The notes: generated by a model not told the origin, from the sequence alone. Shown: positions 20,325 to 28,348, counted from the first letter of the stretch. The stretch is DNA of 64,000 bases from an uncultured Caulobacterales bacterium (GCA_903900155.1 CAIUMD010000062.1:185668-249667), one strand, 5' to 3'. Numbers and translations are program-made.

Positions 20325-20375
20325 TTGCGAACACCTCGCAACTAAACGCGACGCACTCTTGCGAGTCAATCGCAA
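20325..20375 (-). promoter_or_regulatory. Two Fur-like palindromes TTGCGA-N5-TCGCAA
   Basis: Two 17-bp palindromes, 20325-20341 and 20359-20375, each with TTGCGA and TCGCAA arms and a five-base spacer; centres are 34 bp apart. The second differs from the Fur-type sequence TTGCGAATCATTCGCAA at two positions. They lie between the DUF1190 stop and the Cys-containing gene, where that gene's promoter would be. Confidence 0.55.
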
Positions 20376-20406
20376 AAAGAGGCGGCGCAAAAATAGCGAT
20401 CTTGGC

Positions 20407-21042
20407 TTAGCCGCCGAAGCCGCCCTTGAAGCCGCCGCTGCGGGCATAGCTGCGACCGCCGCCGAAGCCGCCGCGCGACACGACCGAGGTGCGGGTCTGG
20501 ATCTTGGGCGGGGCGTTGCGGATAGCGTCCGGCGGATCGATGCTGGTCTTGCTGATCGTGGTGCGGCCCGTGCCGTAGTCGCGGCCCAGGCGCCCGCCGT
20601 AGGTCGAGTAGTAACCACCGCCGTACTCGTCGTTCCGACGATACATGCCGGTGCCGCGATAGCCGCCGCCGTCCAGCATCTGGCCGATCACGAAGCCAGC
20701 CAGCAGGGGCGTGAAGAAGCTGCCGCCGCCGTTCTCGCCGTTGCGCGGGACGCAGTTGCCGACGCCGTAGACGTCCTCGCAAGAGGCGCGGGCCTCGTAG
20801 CGCGGGGCGTTCTTCTGGTCGTCCTTCTGGGCCGAGGCGTACGAGGTGTCGCACTGCGCGTCGGACACTTCGTTGGCGGCCTTGCATTCCTCCAGCGACT
20901 TGTAGCTGAAGGCCTGAACCTGCTCACCGCGGTTGGGATCCCAGCTGGCCTGGGGGCTCGGGTCGTCGCAGCCGGACAGGGTCAGGGCGGTGGCCCCGGC
21001 CAGCATGGTGGTGAGCTTCAGCGAGCTTGAGCGCTTGCGCAT
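20407..21042 (-). CDS. yjfM: DUF1190 (YgiB/YjfM) lipoprotein
   Basis: 211-aa exported lipoprotein: basic N-terminus MRKRSSSLKL, hydrophobic stretch, lipobox LSGC with the acylated Cys at 25. The mature part carries DUF1190 features: KSLEECKAAN, CDTSYASAQKDDQKNAPRYE, CEDVYGVGNCVP, and a C-terminal region rich in Gly/Tyr/Arg (YGGGYYSTYGGR). In the E. coli yjfIJKLMC operon the counterpart is YjfM. Here it is the last gene of the leftward half of that cluster, 28 bp after the DUF350 gene. Confidence 0.88.
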   Translation of the reverse strand: MRKRSSSLKLTTMLAGATALTLSGCDDPSPQASWDPNRGEQVQAFSYKSLEECKAANEVSDAQCDTSYASAQKDDQKNAPRYEARASCEDVYGVGNCVPRNGENGGGSFFTPLLAGFVIGQMLDGGGYRGTGMYRRNDEYGGGYYSTYGGRLGRDYGTGRTTISKTSIDPPDAIRNAPPKIQTRTSVVSRGGFGGGRSYARSGGFKGGFGG

Positions 21043-21070
21043 GGTCCCGTTTCTCCTCAGGTTTCTGGCC

Positions 21071-21502
21071 TCACGAGGTCATGCAGGCGGCGTTCAGCAG
21101 GCCGACCGTGATCGAGATGCCGGCCAGATAGACGCCGATAGAGGTTTCGTTGTTCTCGACCCGCGCCTTGACGTCGCGCAGGGCCAGCAGGCGCACGCCG
21201 GTGAAGGCGGCGATCTGGACGATGCCGGCCACGGTGGCCCAGGCGACGAACTCCAGCAGGCTGACGGTTTGGCTCAAGGCCGAGGCCAGGGGCAGCGCAT
21301 AGCCGATCAGCGCGCCGGCCAGGGCGATGGCGGCCGCGATGTTGCCATCCCGGATCAGCGCCTTCTCGTTGTAGGGCGTGACCCACTGGTAGATGTACTT
21401 GAAGGCGATGGTGAACAGGCCGGCCGCGAAGAAGGCCAGCAGGAACGCCGTCGCGCCGTCCTGGAATGCGCTGAAGTCGAACATCTGGCTTTGGCCCCTC
21501 AT
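21071..21502 (-). CDS. yjfL: DUF350 (YjfL) membrane protein
   Basis: Four hydrophobic segments in 143 aa (FLLAFFAAGLFTIAFKYIY, AAAIALAGALIGYALPL, VAWATVAGIVQIAAFTGVR, IGVYLAGISITVGLLNAA), the DUF350 pattern. The ATG at 21502 overlaps the upstream stop as TGATG, pointing to translational reinitiation; an ATG at 21484 is an alternative. Family partner of PspA-like and ATP-grasp proteins, presumed to act in the inner membrane. Confidence 0.88.
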   Translation of the reverse strand: MRGQSQMFDFSAFQDGATAFLLAFFAAGLFTIAFKYIYQWVTPYNEKALIRDGNIAAAIALAGALIGYALPLASALSQTVSLLEFVAWATVAGIVQIAAFTGVRLLALRDVKARVENNETSIGVYLAGISITVGLLNAACMTS

Positions 21503-22146
21503 CAAGCTCTGAATTCGCCCACCGACAGCGGCAGGCCGATCATCGTCTCGTGGCTGACGTCCTTGCTGTCCTCCGGCTCCAGCGTCAGCGCCAGCAGCAG
21601 CTCACGCCCGTCGCCGCCGGCGAGGTCGCGGTGGAACAGCATGGCGGTCTGGAACAGCCGGCGGTCGGGCTGGTCGGCCTCGCGGTCGTAATAGACGTCT
21701 TCCCACAGGGTCACAGGATCCTGCTGCTCGGCCTCGTCGCCGAACCACAGGCGGGTATAGGCGGGCAGGCCCTCGGGCTGGAACGTGCGGGCGGCCAGGC
21801 GCCGACTCCACAGCTCGCGATCGGCGCGGTCGGCCGGATACTCGCTGGCCCACGGCATGAAGATCGTGAAGTCGTTGGCTTTCTGGCCTTCGCGATCGTC
21901 CGAGACGACCTGGAACAGGATCTCGTCGTCCGTATAGAAGCGGTGCACGAACGCGCCGTCGTTCAGCTCGATCAGGCCCTGCGCGGTGATCTCCAGCGTG
22001 TCGCGGTCGAGCGCGAATTTGGTTTCCGCGCCCAGGCGTCGCCAAGCCAGAGGATCCAGCACCACGGTCCGGCCGATCGTCACGTTGCGAATGACGGGCA
22101 GGGTGGGGCGGGCGCCCTCTTTTCTGCCGAAAAGTTTTCCGAACAT
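21502..22146 (-). CDS. yjfK: DUF2491 (YjfK) protein
   Basis: 214-aa soluble protein beginning MFGKLFGRKEGARP, then a beta-rich region (VIRNVTIGRTVVLDPLAWR, ELNDGAFVHRFYTDDEILFQ) and LWFGDEAEQQDPVTLWEDVYYD, features of DUF2491. First gene of the leftward operon yjfK-yjfL-yjfM, divergent from yjfI. Role unknown; conserved linkage with PspA suggests it belongs to the same membrane-maintenance complex. Confidence 0.88.
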   Translation of the reverse strand: MFGKLFGRKEGARPTLPVIRNVTIGRTVVLDPLAWRRLGAETKFALDRDTLEITAQGLIELNDGAFVHRFYTDDEILFQVVSDDREGQKANDFTIFMPWASEYPADRADRELWSRRLAARTFQPEGLPAYTRLWFGDEAEQQDPVTLWEDVYYDREADQPDRRLFQTAMLFHRDLAGGDGRELLLALTLEPEDSKDVSHETMIGLPLSVGEFRA

Positions 22147-22274
22147 CGCGCTGCGCGAGCCCTCAAATGCCTGGCCGGCATACCTATCTGAATGGGGATG
22201 CCGGCTCTACCCCAAGGCGCGCTTGCCCTAAGGAGAAGTCGGCCGCAGGATGCCGTCGAACGACGCCTTGTCAA

Positions 22275-22302
22275 GCGTACATGTTATGCGTACATGTAAC
22301 GC
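22275..22302. promoter_or_regulatory. Tandem palindromic operator in the yjfK-yjfI divergent region
   Basis: GCGTACATGT occurs at 22275-22284 and again at 22288-22297, 13 bp apart, each centred on ACATGT. The second is part of a longer near-palindrome GCGTACATGTAACGC that ends at the yjfI ATG. Its place in the 156-bp region between two divergent halves of one functional cluster makes it a good candidate for a shared repressor site. Confidence 0.6.
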
Positions 22303-22974
22303 ATGCCGGTAAAGCCGACCAGAAGCGCACAAGCCGCTGAAAGAACCCGGGCGTGGCGTGAAGCCCGCCGGGTCGCCGGCTTCGTGAAGATCGAAGTCTG
22401 GGCGCCGGCGGCGTGCAAGCCCGACATCCTTTCGGCCGTTCAGTCCATCGTCGTGGAATCGGCGCGTGGGCCGGCTCTCAAGACCAACCCCCATCCCCCA
22501 AAGGGCGTCAGACACATGGACTCCGTAATCGACACCGCCTGGACGATCCACAGCCTGCGCGACGCGTTGGCCGAGAGCGCTCTGGTGCGCCCGGACGAAC
22601 TGACCGCCACCGTCATCGAGGGCGTCGAGCCGGTGCTGCTGGTCACCATGCACGAGTTCGGCGACCTGCCGGTCTATGTCAGCGGCGGCGCGCTGCAACT
22701 GGTCGTCTCGACCCTGCTGTGGGCCTGCGACGAGCAGAACGACCGCGCGGCCTTCAACGAGTTCCTGCTGAAGGCCCAGAAGATCGTGCCGCTGTCGAAT
22801 TTCGGCATCACCTCGGTCGAAGGTCGTGACTATTATGAGCTGATGGGCGAGATCTCGTCCAAGACCACCTTGCAGACGCTGGTCATCGAGTTGCGCACCC
22901 TGGCCGACAACGCCATCGCCGCCGCCAGCGACCTGCGCGAGTCGTTCGAAAAAAGCCGCGTCGCGGCCGCTTAA
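22303..22974 (+). CDS. yjfI: DUF2170 (YjfI) protein with N-terminal DNA-binding-like extension
   Basis: From the ATG at 22303 the product is 223 aa. The C-terminal ~150 residues (from Met72, ATG at 22516) are the DUF2170 domain seen in E. coli YjfI: LRDALAESALVRPDELTATVIEG, VYVSGGALQLVVSTLLWACD, LPLSNFGIT-like segments. The first ~60 residues (ERTRAWREARRVAGFVKIEVWAPA, broken here as helix, strand, helix) resemble short ribbon-helix-helix/antitoxin-type regulators. No Shine-Dalgarno precedes 22303, so translation would be leaderless, or the shorter start is used. Rightward operon yjfI-yjfJ-yjfC. Confidence 0.82.
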   Translation: MPVKPTRSAQAAERTRAWREARRVAGFVKIEVWAPAACKPDILSAVQSIVVESARGPALKTNPHPPKGVRHMDSVIDTAWTIHSLRDALAESALVRPDELTATVIEGVEPVLLVTMHEFGDLPVYVSGGALQLVVSTLLWACDEQNDRAAFNEFLLKAQKIVPLSNFGITSVEGRDYYELMGEISSKTTLQTLVIELRTLADNAIAAASDLRESFEKSRVAAA

Positions 22975-22997
22975 AGACCAGGACCTGGAGACCTAGT

Positions 22998-23771
22998 ATG
23001 TCGATCTGGAGCAAGCTCTCGGCCCTGTTCCGCGGGACCGCGTATGACGGCGCGCAGACCATCGTGGACGCTAACGCCTTGCGGATCCTGGACCAGGAGA
23101 TCCGTGACGCCGACAACGCCCAGGGCAAGGCCCGCGACGAGCTGGCCAAGCTGGTCGCCCGTCGCCGCAGCCTGGAGACCGAAGTCGGCCAGCTGACCGA
23201 CCAGTCGCGCAAGTACGAGTCCTCGGCTCGCGCGGCCATGAACAAGGGCGACCAGGCCCTGGCCCTGGAAGTGGCCCAACGGATCGCCGACCTGGAAAAG
23301 GACGCGACCCAGAAGGCCGGCCAGATGAACGAGCTGCGCGCCGCCGAAGAAAAGATGCGCACGGTCATCTCGCAGACCGACGTCAAGATCGAGGCCCTGC
23401 GCCGCGAGATCGAGATGGTGAAGGTCAATGAGAGCGTCCAGAAGGCCCAGGCCGCCGTCATCTCGCGCTCGGGTTCGGCCAGCGGCGTCGTCGGCTCGGC
23501 CGCCGATAGCCTGAAACGCATCAAGGAGCGCCAGTCGGTCCGCGAAGAGCAGTTCCGCCTGCACAACGAGTCCGAGGACCGCAAGACCGGCGCCGACCTG
23601 GACGCCAAGCTGGCGGCCGCCGGCATCCTGCCGGGCGGTGGCGGCGCCGAGGACGTGCTGGCCCGCCTGATGGCCCCGAAGGACGAGGCTCTGCCCGCCC
23701 CGATGCTGGCCATCGAGGACAAGGTGAAGGTCGGCCCCAATAGCGGCAATAGGGACGGCTCGGACGCCTGA
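22998..23771 (+). CDS. yjfJ: PspA/IM30 family protein (YjfJ)
   Basis: 257-aa coiled-coil protein of the bacterial ESCRT-III-like PspA/Vipp1 superfamily that binds and remodels stressed inner membrane. N-terminal amphipathic segment MSIWSKLSALFRGTAYDG, then long charged heptad helices (IRDADNAQGKARDELAKL, KAGQMNELRAAEEKMRTVI) to about residue 190, and a flexible C-terminus. Second gene of the rightward operon; its TGA overlaps the ATG of the ATP-grasp gene (TGATG). Confidence 0.93.
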   Translation: MSIWSKLSALFRGTAYDGAQTIVDANALRILDQEIRDADNAQGKARDELAKLVARRRSLETEVGQLTDQSRKYESSARAAMNKGDQALALEVAQRIADLEKDATQKAGQMNELRAAEEKMRTVISQTDVKIEALRREIEMVKVNESVQKAQAAVISRSGSASGVVGSAADSLKRIKERQSVREEQFRLHNESEDRKTGADLDAKLAAAGILPGGGGAEDVLARLMAPKDEALPAPMLAIEDKVKVGPNSGNRDGSDA

Positions 23772-24934
23772 TGCGCCGTCTCACCCTGACGCCTCGGTCG
23801 GACTGGAAGTCCAGGGCCGAGGCGGTCGGCTTCACCTGGCATCACGCCGACGGCCGACGTTATTGGGACGAGCGGGCGGCCTACGCCTTCACGCTCGAAC
23901 AGATCGAGGGTCATATCGAGCCCGCGACCGAGGCGCTGCACAAGCTGTGCCTGGAGCTGGTCGAGGACGCCGTACAGAGCGACGCCCTGATGGCGCGCCT
24001 GCAGATCCCGGAAGCCTCGCGTGACGTGGTCGCCGCCTCGTGGAAGGCTAGGGATCCCTCGCTGTATGGCCGCTTCGACTTCTTCTACGACGGGGCGGGG
24101 CCGCCCAAGCTCTACGAATACAATGCCGACACCCCGACCAGCATCTATGAGGCGGGCGTGTTCCAGTGGCTGTGGCTGGAAGACCTGATCCAGCGCGGCG
24201 CGCTGCCGGAGAGCACGGACCAGTTCAACAGCCTGCACGACCAGTTGGCCGAGCGGTTCAAGGCGATCTTCCCGAACGGCGGCTTCGTCCACTTCGCCAG
24301 CGTTCCGGACTTCGTCGAGGACCGCCAGACGGTCAGGTTCCTGGAGGACATGGCGACCCTGGCGGGCCTGGAGCCCAAGTTCGTGCCGATCCAGGAGATC
24401 GGCCTCGACGCCGACGGCCGCTTCGTCGACCAGGACAACTACATCATCGGCGCGATCTTCAAGCTGCATCCCTGGGAAGAGATGCTGCGAGAGCCGTATG
24501 CGGCCAATATCGCTGGCTCCAAGACCCTGTTCCTGGAGCCGCCGTGGAAGGCGGTGTTGTCGAACAAGGCGTTGCTGCCGCTCCTGTGGGAGCGCCATCC
24601 GGGCCATCCGAACCTGCTGGAGACCTATTTCGACGACGACCCCAAGGTCGAGCGGCTGGGTAACAGCTACGCCCGCAAGCCGCTGTTCAGCCGCGAGGGC
24701 GCGAACGTCGAACTCTGGAAAGACGGCCGCAAGGGGCGGGTGCTGGACCAGGGCTATGGCGAGGAAGGCTGGATCCGTCAGGAACTGAGGCCGCCGCCCA
24801 AGTTCGGCGTGAACTATCCGGTGGTCGGCTCGTGGGTCATCGGCGACCAGCCGGCCGGCATCGGCGTGCGCGAGGACCGGGGCCGGGTGACGCGCGACCG
24901 CTCGCGCTTCGTGCCGCACATCATCGAGGGCTGA
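23771..24934 (+). CDS. yjfC: Glutathionylspermidine synthase-like ATP-grasp amide ligase (YjfC/YgiC)
   Basis: 387 aa, the size of the stand-alone synthetase domain of the GspS family. Features: WHHADGRRYWDERAAY near the N-terminus, YEYNADTPTSIYEAG, the ATP-grasp-type segments LEPPWKAVLSNKALLPLLW and RKPLFSREGANVEL, and C-terminal VGSWVIGDQPAGIGVRED. The amidase half of bifunctional GspS is absent. In the yjf cluster the ligase is thought to modify a peptide or amine of unknown identity rather than make glutathionylspermidine. Starts with a 1-bp overlap with yjfJ. Confidence 0.92.
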   Translation: MRRLTLTPRSDWKSRAEAVGFTWHHADGRRYWDERAAYAFTLEQIEGHIEPATEALHKLCLELVEDAVQSDALMARLQIPEASRDVVAASWKARDPSLYGRFDFFYDGAGPPKLYEYNADTPTSIYEAGVFQWLWLEDLIQRGALPESTDQFNSLHDQLAERFKAIFPNGGFVHFASVPDFVEDRQTVRFLEDMATLAGLEPKFVPIQEIGLDADGRFVDQDNYIIGAIFKLHPWEEMLREPYAANIAGSKTLFLEPPWKAVLSNKALLPLLWERHPGHPNLLETYFDDDPKVERLGNSYARKPLFSREGANVELWKDGRKGRVLDQGYGEEGWIRQELRPPPKFGVNYPVVGSWVIGDQPAGIGVREDRGRVTRDRSRFVPHIIEG

Positions 24935-24943
24935 GGGCCCGAA

Positions 24944-25022
24944 CCTCGTCCTTCGACAGGCTCAGGATGAGGTTCTACTGCATATGCCCTGATCCTCATC
25001 CTGAGCTTGTCGAAGGACGAGG
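24944..25022. repeat. Dispersed palindrome, copy B
   Basis: Arms at 24944-24972 and 24994-25022 (29 bp, one mismatch), sharing the CTCAGGATGAGG core and CTTCGAC flank with copy A at 19672-19753. It begins 10 bp after the yjfC stop, so the two copies bracket the yjf cluster and its neighbour. Confidence 0.9.
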
Positions 25023-25060
25023 ATCACGCGCGGCGTTTGCCGTCTGTTTCAACCCGGTAG

Positions 25061-25072
25061 GAAACCGGTATC
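25061..25072 (+). promoter_or_regulatory. Candidate LacI-family operator upstream of the pectate lyase
   Basis: GAAACCGGTATC is a 12-bp imperfect palindrome (10 of 12 positions symmetric) with a central CCGG, and the sequence just before it (AACCCGGTAG) partly repeats it. LacI-type regulators of sugar-acid and pectin genes often bind CCGG-centred palindromes. It sits 58 bp before the start codon. No such regulator is in the window. Confidence 0.4.
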
Positions 25073-25129
25073 ATTCCCTGGATATCAAGGCGTTCAACGA
25101 CAATGACGCCTTCGGGGAGAGACGTCCGC

Positions 25130-26425
25130 ATGACCCGCCAAGCCGCCCTCGGCCTTGCCCTCAGCCTGCTGGCTGCGCCGGCCTTAGCCAGCGTGATCGG
25201 GACCAACGTCCCGGCCCAGCCGATCACCGCCGCGCGGATCGCCCAGCTGCCGGCCGCCCAGCAGCCGGCGTGGAAGGCCTACCTCGCGCGTTCGGACGCC
25301 CAGGAGAAGGCCGACCGCGCCGCCCTGGCCGCCGAGCTGAAGCCGGGTGAGACCGCGCCGCCTCCGCCGCCGACTGGCCATGGCGACGGCGGCATGCCGC
25401 TGAACAAGGACGCGGCCTGGTACGCCTCGCCCGAGGCTCGCCACGTGGCCGATGTCATCATCAGCTTCCAGACCCCGGCCGGCGGCTGGAGCAAGAACCA
25501 GGACCGCACCGGCGCGCTTCGCCTGCCGGGCCAGCCCTGGGCCTCGGACAACAATTCAAAGTACCTGACCGAAAACGACTTCGACGCCGCCCGCGACCCC
25601 AAGTGGGGCTATGTCGGCACGCTGGACAACAACGCCACCATCACCGAGCTGCGCTTCCTGGCCAAGGTCGCCCTGGCGACGGGCAGGGACGGCGAGGCCT
25701 ACCGGACCAGCTTCCTGAAGGGCGTGCGCTACCTGCTCAACGCCCAGTTCCCGAACGGCGGCTGGCCGCAGGTGTGGCCGCTGGAAGGCGGCTATCACGA
25801 CGCCGTCACCTTCAACGACAACGCCGTCTCCGAGGCCGCCGACCTGCTGACCGAGGTGTCCGAGGGGAAGCCCGAGTTCGCCTTCGTGCCGGCCGACCTG
25901 CGCGCCAAGGCCGGCGTCGCCGCCAAGAAGGGCCGCGAGGTCATCGTCGCTTCTCAGATCCGCGTCGACGGCAAGCCGACCCTCTGGGGCCAGCAGGCCG
26001 ACCCGTTCACCCTGGCCCCGGTCGCCGGCCGCAACTTCGAGCCGCCGGCGCTGTCGACGGGCGAGAGCGCCGACCTCTTGACCTATCTGATGAGCCTGCC
26101 CGACCCGACGCCGGCCGAGATCACGGCTGTCCACGCGGGCGTGGCCTGGCTGAAGGGCGCGGCGATCATGGGCAAGGCCTGGACCGGCGGGAAGGGCAAT
26201 CCCGAAGGCCGCCGCCTGGTCGAGCAGCCGGGCGCGGGTCCGCTGTGGTCGCGCTATTACAGCACGGCCGGCCAGCCGGTCTTCGGCGAGCGCGACAAGA
26301 CCCTGCGCGACGACGCCAACGAGCTCTCGCTGGAACGCCGCAACGGCTATGCCTGGTTCGGCGCGGGCCCGGCCAAGGCGATCGCGATGTACGACGGCTG
26401 GGCCAAGACCCACCCGGCCAAGTAG
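25130..26425 (+). CDS. pelA: Secreted pectate lyase, polysaccharide lyase family 10
   Basis: Cleaves polygalacturonate by beta-elimination outside the cytoplasm. From the ATG at 25130 (GGGGAGAG about 9 bases upstream) the product is 431 aa with a signal peptide MTRQAALGLALSLLAAPALA; an ATG at 25103 would add nine non-hydrophobic residues. PL10 features: ISFQTPAGGWSKNQDRTG near residue 110, YLTENDFDAARD, FPNGGWPQVWPLEGGYHDAVTFNDNA, and C-terminal GPLWSRYYS with RRNGYAWFG. Family knowledge: an Arg in the DDRRR-like C-terminal segment acts as base; that exact residue I did not verify. Confidence 0.93.
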   Translation: MTRQAALGLALSLLAAPALASVIGTNVPAQPITAARIAQLPAAQQPAWKAYLARSDAQEKADRAALAAELKPGETAPPPPPTGHGDGGMPLNKDAAWYASPEARHVADVIISFQTPAGGWSKNQDRTGALRLPGQPWASDNNSKYLTENDFDAARDPKWGYVGTLDNNATITELRFLAKVALATGRDGEAYRTSFLKGVRYLLNAQFPNGGWPQVWPLEGGYHDAVTFNDNAVSEAADLLTEVSEGKPEFAFVPADLRAKAGVAAKKGREVIVASQIRVDGKPTLWGQQADPFTLAPVAGRNFEPPALSTGESADLLTYLMSLPDPTPAEITAVHAGVAWLKGAAIMGKAWTGGKGNPEGRRLVEQPGAGPLWSRYYSTAGQPVFGERDKTLRDDANELSLERRNGYAWFGAGPAKAIAMYDGWAKTHPAK

Positions 26426-26429
26426 CGCC

Positions 26430-27185
26430 CTAGAGCGAACGCAGGATGCGGACCGCCTCGGCCACGGCCGCCTGGTCCGTGTCCCGCAACTGCGGCGGCA
26501 CGAAGCCCATGGCGCCCAGGCGCGAGGTCGGATCGGCGCCGGGCAACGTCCCGGCGAACGAGCCGTGCACCTCGCGCACGCCGGTCTTGCGGACCAGCTC
26601 GGCGACATTGCTGGCCCGCACGCCCGCGCCGGCCAGGATGGCGATGCGATCGCCGGCCTGCCGCACCAGCACGGCGATCTGCTCGGCGCCTTCGGGCGCG
26701 GTCAGGGCCCCGCCCGAGGTCAGGATGCGCTCGAAGCCCAGGTCGATGGCGATCTCCAGCGACGCGGCCTGGTCGGCCACGAAGTCGAACGAGCGGTGCA
26801 GGGTCATGCCCAGGCCCTCGCAGTGCTTGGCCAGCATGCTCAGCGCCTCGACATCCAGCTCGCCGTCCGGGCGGTTGGCGCCGATCGCAACGCCGGCCAG
26901 GCCGTAACCGCGCACCGCGTCGATGTCGCGGCGCATGACGTCCAGGTCGCGCGCGTCGAAGCAGAAGTCGCCGTTGCGCGGCCGGATCATCGGATAGATC
27001 GGGATCGGCGCCTCCGCCGCCAGCGCCATCAGGCCGGGGGCGGGGGTCAGGCCCTGCAGGCCCAGCGCCGCGCAAAGTTCGATCCGATCCGCGCCGCCCG
27101 CGATCGCCGCCGCCAATCCGGCGGGCGTATCGACACAGACTTCCAGAAGGATGCGGCCTTCTTGACGACTAGGGGGGGCGGCCAT
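26430..27185 (-). CDS. cutC: CutC family protein
   Basis: TIM-barrel protein historically linked to copper tolerance; its biochemical role is unsettled. The ATG at 27185 has GGAAAG five bases upstream and is preferred over 27203. The 251-aa product shows LLEVCVDTPAGLAAAIAGGADRIELC split over its first strands, then MIRPRNGDFCFD, ITLHRSFDF-like MTLHRSFDFV, FERILTSGG and VREVHGSFAG. Convergent with the pectate lyase gene, 4 bp apart; divergent from the asparaginase-type gene. Confidence 0.93.
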   Translation of the reverse strand: MAAPPSRQEGRILLEVCVDTPAGLAAAIAGGADRIELCAALGLQGLTPAPGLMALAAEAPIPIYPMIRPRNGDFCFDARDLDVMRRDIDAVRGYGLAGVAIGANRPDGELDVEALSMLAKHCEGLGMTLHRSFDFVADQAASLEIAIDLGFERILTSGGALTAPEGAEQIAVLVRQAGDRIAILAGAGVRASNVAELVRKTGVREVHGSFAGTLPGADPTSRLGAMGFVPPQLRDTDQAAVAEAVRILRSL

Positions 27186-27239
27186 GGTGTCTTTCCAGGT
27201 CATGCTAGGGAATCAGCGCGGTCTTCTTGGAGCACACGG

Positions 27240-28283
27240 ATGTTGAATCGTAGAGGCCTGATCGGCGCGTCTCTGGCCGGATCGGCGTTGCTGAGCGGCA
27301 AGGCGTCAGCGGCCCAAGGAAAAAATGGCGAGACCATCACCAAGCTGGATGGCCCGTGCGTGATCTCCACCTGGGACTTCGGCGTCGCCGCCAACCAGGC
27401 CGCCTGGGCGGTGCTGTCCAAGGGCGGCCGGGCGCTGGACGCCGTCGAGGCCGGGGCGCGGATTCCCGAGCAGGACCTGAAGAACCACAGCGTCGGCCGG
27501 GCCGGCTATCCCGACCGCGACGGCCACGTCTCGCTGGACGCCTGCATCATGGATGAGCTGGGCAACTGCGGCTCCGTCGCGGCGCTGGAGCACATCGCCC
27601 ACCCGATCTCGGTCGCCCGCCGGGTGATGGAAAAGACCCCGCATGTGATGCTGGTCGGGGCTGGCGCCCTGCAGTTCGCGATCGAGCAGGGCTTCACCTA
27701 CGAAGAGCTGCTGACGCCGGATTCCAAGGCGGCCTGGGAGGCCTGGAAGAAGGACGCCAAGTACGCGCCCAAGGCCAACAGCGAGGCCCTGGACTACGGC
27801 AAGACCACGGGCCAGCTGGGTACGCCGGGCGGGGCGAACAACCACGACACCATCGGCATGCTGGCCATCGACGCCAAGGGGAACATTGCCGGCGCCTGCA
27901 CCACCAGCGGCATGGCCTGGAAGATGCGCGGCCGGGTGGGGGACAGCCCGATCATCGGCGCGGGCCTGTATGTCGACAACGAGGTCGGCGGCGCCACCTC
28001 GACCGGCGTCGGCGAGGAGGTGATCCGCAATGTCGGCAGCTTCCTGGTCGTGGAGCTGATGCGCCAGGGGCGCTCGCCCGAAGCCGCCTGCCGCGAGGCC
28101 GTCGAGCGGATCCTGAAGAAGAAACCGGCTGCAAAGGACATCCAGGTCGGCTTCCTGGCCGTCAACAAGAAGGGCGAGGTCGGGGCCTGGGCGATCCAGA
28201 GCGGCTTCAGCTACGCGCTGTGCGACGGCAGGAAGCAGGACCTGCTGCTGCCGGGCAAGGCGACCTATCAGGTCGCTTCCTAA
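27240..28283 (+). CDS. N4-(beta-N-acetylglucosaminyl)-L-asparaginase-like Ntn hydrolase
   Basis: Exported member of the aspartylglucosaminidase/isoaspartyl-peptidase family of self-processing Ntn hydrolases. 347 aa from the ATG at 27240; signal MLNRRGLIGASLAGSALLSGKASA carries a twin-arginine start. The chain begins ISTWDFGVAANQAAW; the autocleavage and nucleophile site is in NNHDTIGMLAID, making the Thr the N-terminal residue of the beta subunit. Further motifs: ACTTSGMAWKMRGRVGDSPIIGAGLYVDN and STGVGEE. Likely a periplasmic amidohydrolase of glycosylated or isomerised asparagine. Confidence 0.9.
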   Translation: MLNRRGLIGASLAGSALLSGKASAAQGKNGETITKLDGPCVISTWDFGVAANQAAWAVLSKGGRALDAVEAGARIPEQDLKNHSVGRAGYPDRDGHVSLDACIMDELGNCGSVAALEHIAHPISVARRVMEKTPHVMLVGAGALQFAIEQGFTYEELLTPDSKAAWEAWKKDAKYAPKANSEALDYGKTTGQLGTPGGANNHDTIGMLAIDAKGNIAGACTTSGMAWKMRGRVGDSPIIGAGLYVDNEVGGATSTGVGEEVIRNVGSFLVVELMRQGRSPEAACREAVERILKKKPAAKDIQVGFLAVNKKGEVGAWAIQSGFSYALCDGRKQDLLLPGKATYQVAS

Positions 28284-28348
28284 AGTGGGTAGGCGCTGGC
28301 GTAACGCGGTTATAGCGTGCCGTTCCAAAACCTCAGGAGGAGACCGCC

